From positions 3,552,577 through 3,616,576 of the forward strand of contig NZ_KB731324.1 of NCBI RefSeq assembly GCF_000353285.1: a stretch of DNA of 64,000 nt, written 5' to 3'. A model generated the notes under the pieces. That model made no database searches and was not told the origin of the DNA. It saw only the letters and a list, made by a program, of their open reading frames with translations. Source of the stretch: Leptolyngbya boryana PCC 6306 (GTDB taxonomy: Bacteria > Cyanobacteriota > Cyanobacteriia > Leptolyngbyales > Leptolyngbyaceae). Of the stretch, positions 63,840 through 64,000 are shown piece after piece. The first letter of the stretch is position 1; every line of letters begins with the position of its first letter. Position numbers and translations under genes: made by a program.

Positions 63840-64000
63840 ATGTCACTCGTGATTGTTGAAACTGTTGCCGAACAACCACTGACCGATGCTTACTTAGAAG
63901 AAGCCGTTGAAATTGCGTTGCCCTGTCTACAAGCTCGTGGGATCACCTGGCTTCATTCCCTCCTGTCTCGCGATCGCGCTCAAATGATCTGTCTTTACGA
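63840..64000 (+). CDS. DUF4242 protein, N-terminal part (cut by window edge)
   Basis: The first 53 codons are present; the frame is open at base 64000. The sequence MSLVIVETVAEQPLTDAYLE continues to LQARGITWLHSLLSRDRAQM and ICLYE, the beginning of the DUF4242 family, small ferredoxin-fold proteins of which a Streptomyces member binds nickel. It starts 7 bases after the BTAD/AAA regulator stop, so it is in that operon and may be the gene it controls. Confidence 0.78.
   Translation, partial: MSLVIVETVAEQPLTDAYLEEAVEIALPCLQARGITWLHSLLSRDRAQMICLY

Overview
The window is a piece of a cyanobacterial chromosome. The psbD-psbC pair, ycf4, nblS, a CcmK-type shell protein, ferredoxin-dependent nitrite reductase and several cyanobacteria-only families (CAAD, DUF1818, DUF2382) all point that way, as do the very many GCGATCGC/CGATCG (HIP1-like) sites and moderate GC by eye. 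Gene style and dispersed G-rich/C-rich repeats resemble filamentous non-heterocystous forms such as Leptolyngbya. That genus guess is inference and was not tested. I saw no rRNA, tRNA, CRISPR array, transposase or prophage.

Layout. 1-5 kb: the 5' end of nirA (minus) behind a textbook NtcA promoter, a small Rieske protein, a HEAT-repeat protein, and a cluster of PRC-barrel/DUF2382/CAAD proteins. 5-12 kb: prolyl oligopeptidase, a three-gene osmoprotectant ABC transporter and a MASE1-GAF histidine kinase. 12-17 kb is the accessory patch: a decayed C-terminal remnant of a TIR-NB-TPR gene, a VapBC-like toxin-antitoxin pair, an intact TIR-NB-TPR (NLR-like) gene with near-identical 126-bp repeats, and a TPR protein. 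17-27 kb: housekeeping genes (purD, nblS, ribBA, argC, cobM, a KAS II-type synthase, a cyclophilin lipoprotein, ycf4). 27.7-30.3 kb: the photosystem II psbDC operon with promoter, GTG-start overlap and terminator. 30-45 kb: cysteine desulfurase, an exported PLD/EF-hand/HhH nuclease-like protein, an rpoZ cluster, GDSL hydrolase-rdgB, a PEP-CTERM protein, ileS, a methyltransferase, a TolC-like protein and an M23 peptidase. 45-53.8 kb: TPR protein, an AAA ATPase paired with an unknown His-rich protein, a peptide-binding lipoprotein, an Rrf2 regulator, a NafY-like nitrogenase-cofactor protein, a PfkB kinase, a CYTH protein, glutaminase and an orphan CcmK. 53.8-64 kb: a second PEP-CTERM protein, a Wzm/Wzt polysaccharide exporter with a TylF-type methyltransferase, ruvB, a TPR protein, and a large BTAD/AAA regulator leading into a truncated DUF4242 gene.

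How the parts fit. NirA/NtcA and the NafY-like protein speak to nitrogen assimilation and possibly to nitrogenase elsewhere in the genome. PsbD, PsbC, Ycf4 and NblS concern photosystem synthesis and light-stress control. The PRC/DUF2382/CAAD cluster and the osmoprotectant importer look like stress functions. The TIR-NB-TPR gene, its remnant and the VapBC pair form a small defence-like locus with signs of duplication and decay. Intergenic DNA carries three kinds of structured elements: a family of G-rich/C-rich heptamer-like hairpins (one apparently serving as the purD terminator), a 46-bp perfect palindrome centred on HIP1, and a ~128-bp imperfect palindrome.
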